A DNA stretch of 32,052 bases, from positions 1 through 32,052 of the forward strand of contig JAEZZE010000273.1 in assembly GCA_023418755.1 (NCBI GenBank), written 5' to 3'. The position numbers and the translations under genes were made by a program. Shown one piece after another: positions 30,310 through 32,052 of the stretch (position 1 is its first letter; every line of letters begins with the position of its first letter). This DNA is from Bacillota bacterium. Lineage in GTDB: Bacteria; Bacillota; Bacilli; Paenibacillales; Paenibacillaceae. The notes below the pieces were generated by a model, which was not told the DNA's origin, did not search any database, and saw nothing but the letters and a program-made list of their open reading frames with translations.

Positions 30310-32000
30310 GCGGCCCGGCGATCGGACCGGCAATCGGACAAAGCGGGGCGCGAAGAAGATGGAGGAAGCCGTCGTTCTGGATCATCGTTAGCGCGTCGCT
30401 GCTGGCGCTAATGATCGTGTTTCTCGTCTATCCGTTCTCCTCGCTGTTCCTGAAGAGCTTCTACCACCCGGAGACGCATCGGCTCAGCTTCGTGAACTTC
30501 GTCGACTTTTTCACGACGCCTTATTATTTCAACACGCTTAAGCACAGCTTGACGGTATCGGCGCTGACGACGGTGCTGGCGACGCTGGTCGGCGTTCCTC
30601 TTGCCTACATCATGACCAGGTTCAACGTATGGGGCAAATCCGTCATCAACATCATGATCGTGCTGAGCTTGCTGTCTCCGCCGTTCATCGGCGCGTATTC
30701 TTGGATTTTGCTGCTAGGGCGCAACGGACTCGTAACGAATCTGTTCGAGAAAATCGGCATCGTGCTTCCGACGATCTACGGCTTTCACGGCATGATTCTC
30801 GTGTTCACGCTGAAGCTGTTCCCGTTCGTCTACATGTACGTTTCCGGAGCGCTTTCCAATATGGACAGCTCGTTGGAGGAGGCGGCCGAAAACCTCGGCA
30901 TGTCCCGCCTCCGCAAGCTGCTGACGCTGACGTTCCCGGTCATCGTGCCGTCGATCAGCGCAGGCGCGATCGTCGTCTTCATGACCTCGCTGGCCGACTT
31001 CGGCACGCCGCTGCTTATCGCGGAAGGCTATAAAGTGCTGCCCGTCGTCGTCTACGAGGAGTTCATGAGCGACATCGGGGGAGACGTCTATCTGGCCAGC
31101 ACGCTGAGCACCGTCATCGTTCTGTGCGCGCTGCTCGTGCTGTTCGTTCAGAAGTATATCGTCTCGCGCAAAAATTATCGCATGAGCGCCCTGCGCCCGC
31201 CCGCCGTGCAGAAGCTGAAGCTCGGCCAGCGCTCGCTGGTGACGGCGATCGCCTTCGCGGTGTCGCTGCTGGCGGTTACGCCGCAGATCGTCGTGTTCGT
31301 CACGTCGTTCATCAAGACGCGCGGCCCGCTGTTCGTGAGCGGTTTCAGTCTGGACAGCTACAAGGCGGTCGGCTTCAAGCTGTCGAAGAATATCGCCAAT
31401 ACGTTCTACTTCGCCAGCATCGCCATCGTCATCATGGTCGTCGTCGGCCTGTTGCTGAGCTACGTCGTCGTCCGCAGAAGGTCTTTGCTGTCCTCGCTCC
31501 TCGACTCGCTGGCGATGTTCCCTTACGTTATTCCCGGCTCCGTGCTCGGGATCGGACTGATCACCGCCTTCAACAAGGCGCCGCTCATTCTGACCGGAAC
31601 GGCAACGATCATCGTCGTATCTTACGTCATCCGCAAACTGCCGTTTATTCTCCGATCGAGCACGGCGATTTTGTACCAGATCGACCCGAGCATCGAGGAA
31701 GCCTCGATCAGCCTCGGCGTGCCGCCGATGCGCACGTTTTTCAAGACGACCGCGGTACTGATGCTGCCCGGCCTGTTTTCCGGCGCCATCCTGAGCTGGG
31801 TGCAGACGATCAACGAGCTCAGCTCCACCTTGATTCTGTTCTCCGGCAGGACGGGCACCATTTCGGTGGCGATCTTCACGGAAATTTTCAAGGACAGCTT
31901 CGGCACGGCGGCTGCGCTGGCATCGATTCTGTCCGCGGCGACGGTCGTCTCGCTGATCGTTTTTAATAAATTTTCCGGCGGCAGAAGCGTTATGATGTAG
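30306..32000 (+). CDS. ABC transporter permease with two fused membrane domains (FbpB/AfuB type)
   Basis: A single chain of 564 residues with about twelve transmembrane helices forms both halves of the channel. Each half carries an ATPase-contact loop: EEAAENLGMSRLRKLLTLTFP in the first and EEASISLGVPPMRTFFKTTA in the second. This two-in-one architecture is that of FbpB, AfuB and PhnU-like permeases. The N-terminus is basic (GARRRWRKPSFW) before the first helix. The start overlaps the ATPase stop (ATGA). After the stop, bases 2001-2052 of the last kilobase (32001-32052) hold no gene, but AAAGGCGG near the window end could be a ribosome binding site for a further gene outside it. Confidence 0.94.
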   Translation: MSGPAIGPAIGQSGARRRWRKPSFWIIVSASLLALMIVFLVYPFSSLFLKSFYHPETHRLSFVNFVDFFTTPYYFNTLKHSLTVSALTTVLATLVGVPLAYIMTRFNVWGKSVINIMIVLSLLSPPFIGAYSWILLLGRNGLVTNLFEKIGIVLPTIYGFHGMILVFTLKLFPFVYMYVSGALSNMDSSLEEAAENLGMSRLRKLLTLTFPVIVPSISAGAIVVFMTSLADFGTPLLIAEGYKVLPVVVYEEFMSDIGGDVYLASTLSTVIVLCALLVLFVQKYIVSRKNYRMSALRPPAVQKLKLGQRSLVTAIAFAVSLLAVTPQIVVFVTSFIKTRGPLFVSGFSLDSYKAVGFKLSKNIANTFYFASIAIVIMVVVGLLLSYVVVRRRSLLSSLLDSLAMFPYVIPGSVLGIGLITAFNKAPLILTGTATIIVVSYVIRKLPFILRSSTAILYQIDPSIEEASISLGVPPMRTFFKTTAVLMLPGLFSGAILSWVQTINELSSTLILFSGRTGTISVAIFTEIFKDSFGTAAALASILSAATVVSLIVFNKFSGGRSVMM

Positions 32001-32052
32001 AGAGAAACCGCCGATATCAATCGAACCTGAGACGATAAAGGCGGACATCCGG

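Noticed and set aside
30714..32048. Long antisense open frame opposite the fused permease
   Set aside because: His/Arg/Asp-rich low-complexity translation typical of the complement of membrane-protein codons.

Overview
The window looks like chromosome of a GC-rich member of the Paenibacillaceae (Paenibacillus, Cohnella or a close relative). This is inferred from the roughly 60% GC judged by eye, strong AGGAGG-type ribosome binding sites with frequent TTG and GTG starts, lipoprotein-anchored solute-binding proteins, a Bacillus-type Fur, LplB/YtcP-type sugar permeases and large membrane-bound AraC regulators. No rRNA, tRNA, CRISPR array, transposase or phage gene was seen.

Layout. (1) 2-3969: the 3' part of a nickel/oligopeptide-type ABC importer (two ATPases and a NikA-like lipoprotein) followed at once by a SAM-dependent methyltransferase. 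(2) 4163-6389: a LysR regulator divergent from a CynX/NimT-type MFS transporter, with a clear palindromic operator between them. (3) 6706-16699: a catabolic operon with two sugar permeases, a lipoprotein binding protein, a membrane-spanning AraC regulator, a PL22 oligogalacturonate lyase, a GH105 unsaturated-uronyl hydrolase and a 561-residue protein I cannot name. (4) 16816-18780: a small membrane protein and a TerD-vWA fusion. (5) 18977-25813: a uronate block containing a Gfo/Idh/MocA oxidoreductase, a divergent AraC regulator, uxuA, uxuB, a GntR/FCD regulator, kdgK and kdgA. (6) 25998-27813: a TetR regulator with its probable target oxidoreductase gene, then fur. (7) 28062-32000: a complete three-gene ABC importer of the ferric/hexose-phosphate/phosphonate type with a two-in-one permease.

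How it fits together. Regions 3 and 5 read as one pathway. Pectin-derived unsaturated oligouronides are bound and imported, cut in the cytoplasm by PL22 and GH105, and the uronates flow through mannonate (UxuB, UxuA) to 2-keto-3-deoxygluconate, which KdgK and KdgA convert to pyruvate and glyceraldehyde-3-phosphate. The uronate isomerase and the KduI/KduD steps are not in this window.

The best leads are the 561-residue cytosolic protein in the pectin operon, the NikA-like importer with its methyltransferase (possible metallophore uptake), a GntR gene that may start at ATT behind two tandem TTATCGATAA palindromes, the matched TetR operators GGAACG-N2-CGTTCC, a Fur protein missing one of its four expected zinc cysteines, and a catabolite-control-like site inside the promoter of the last importer.
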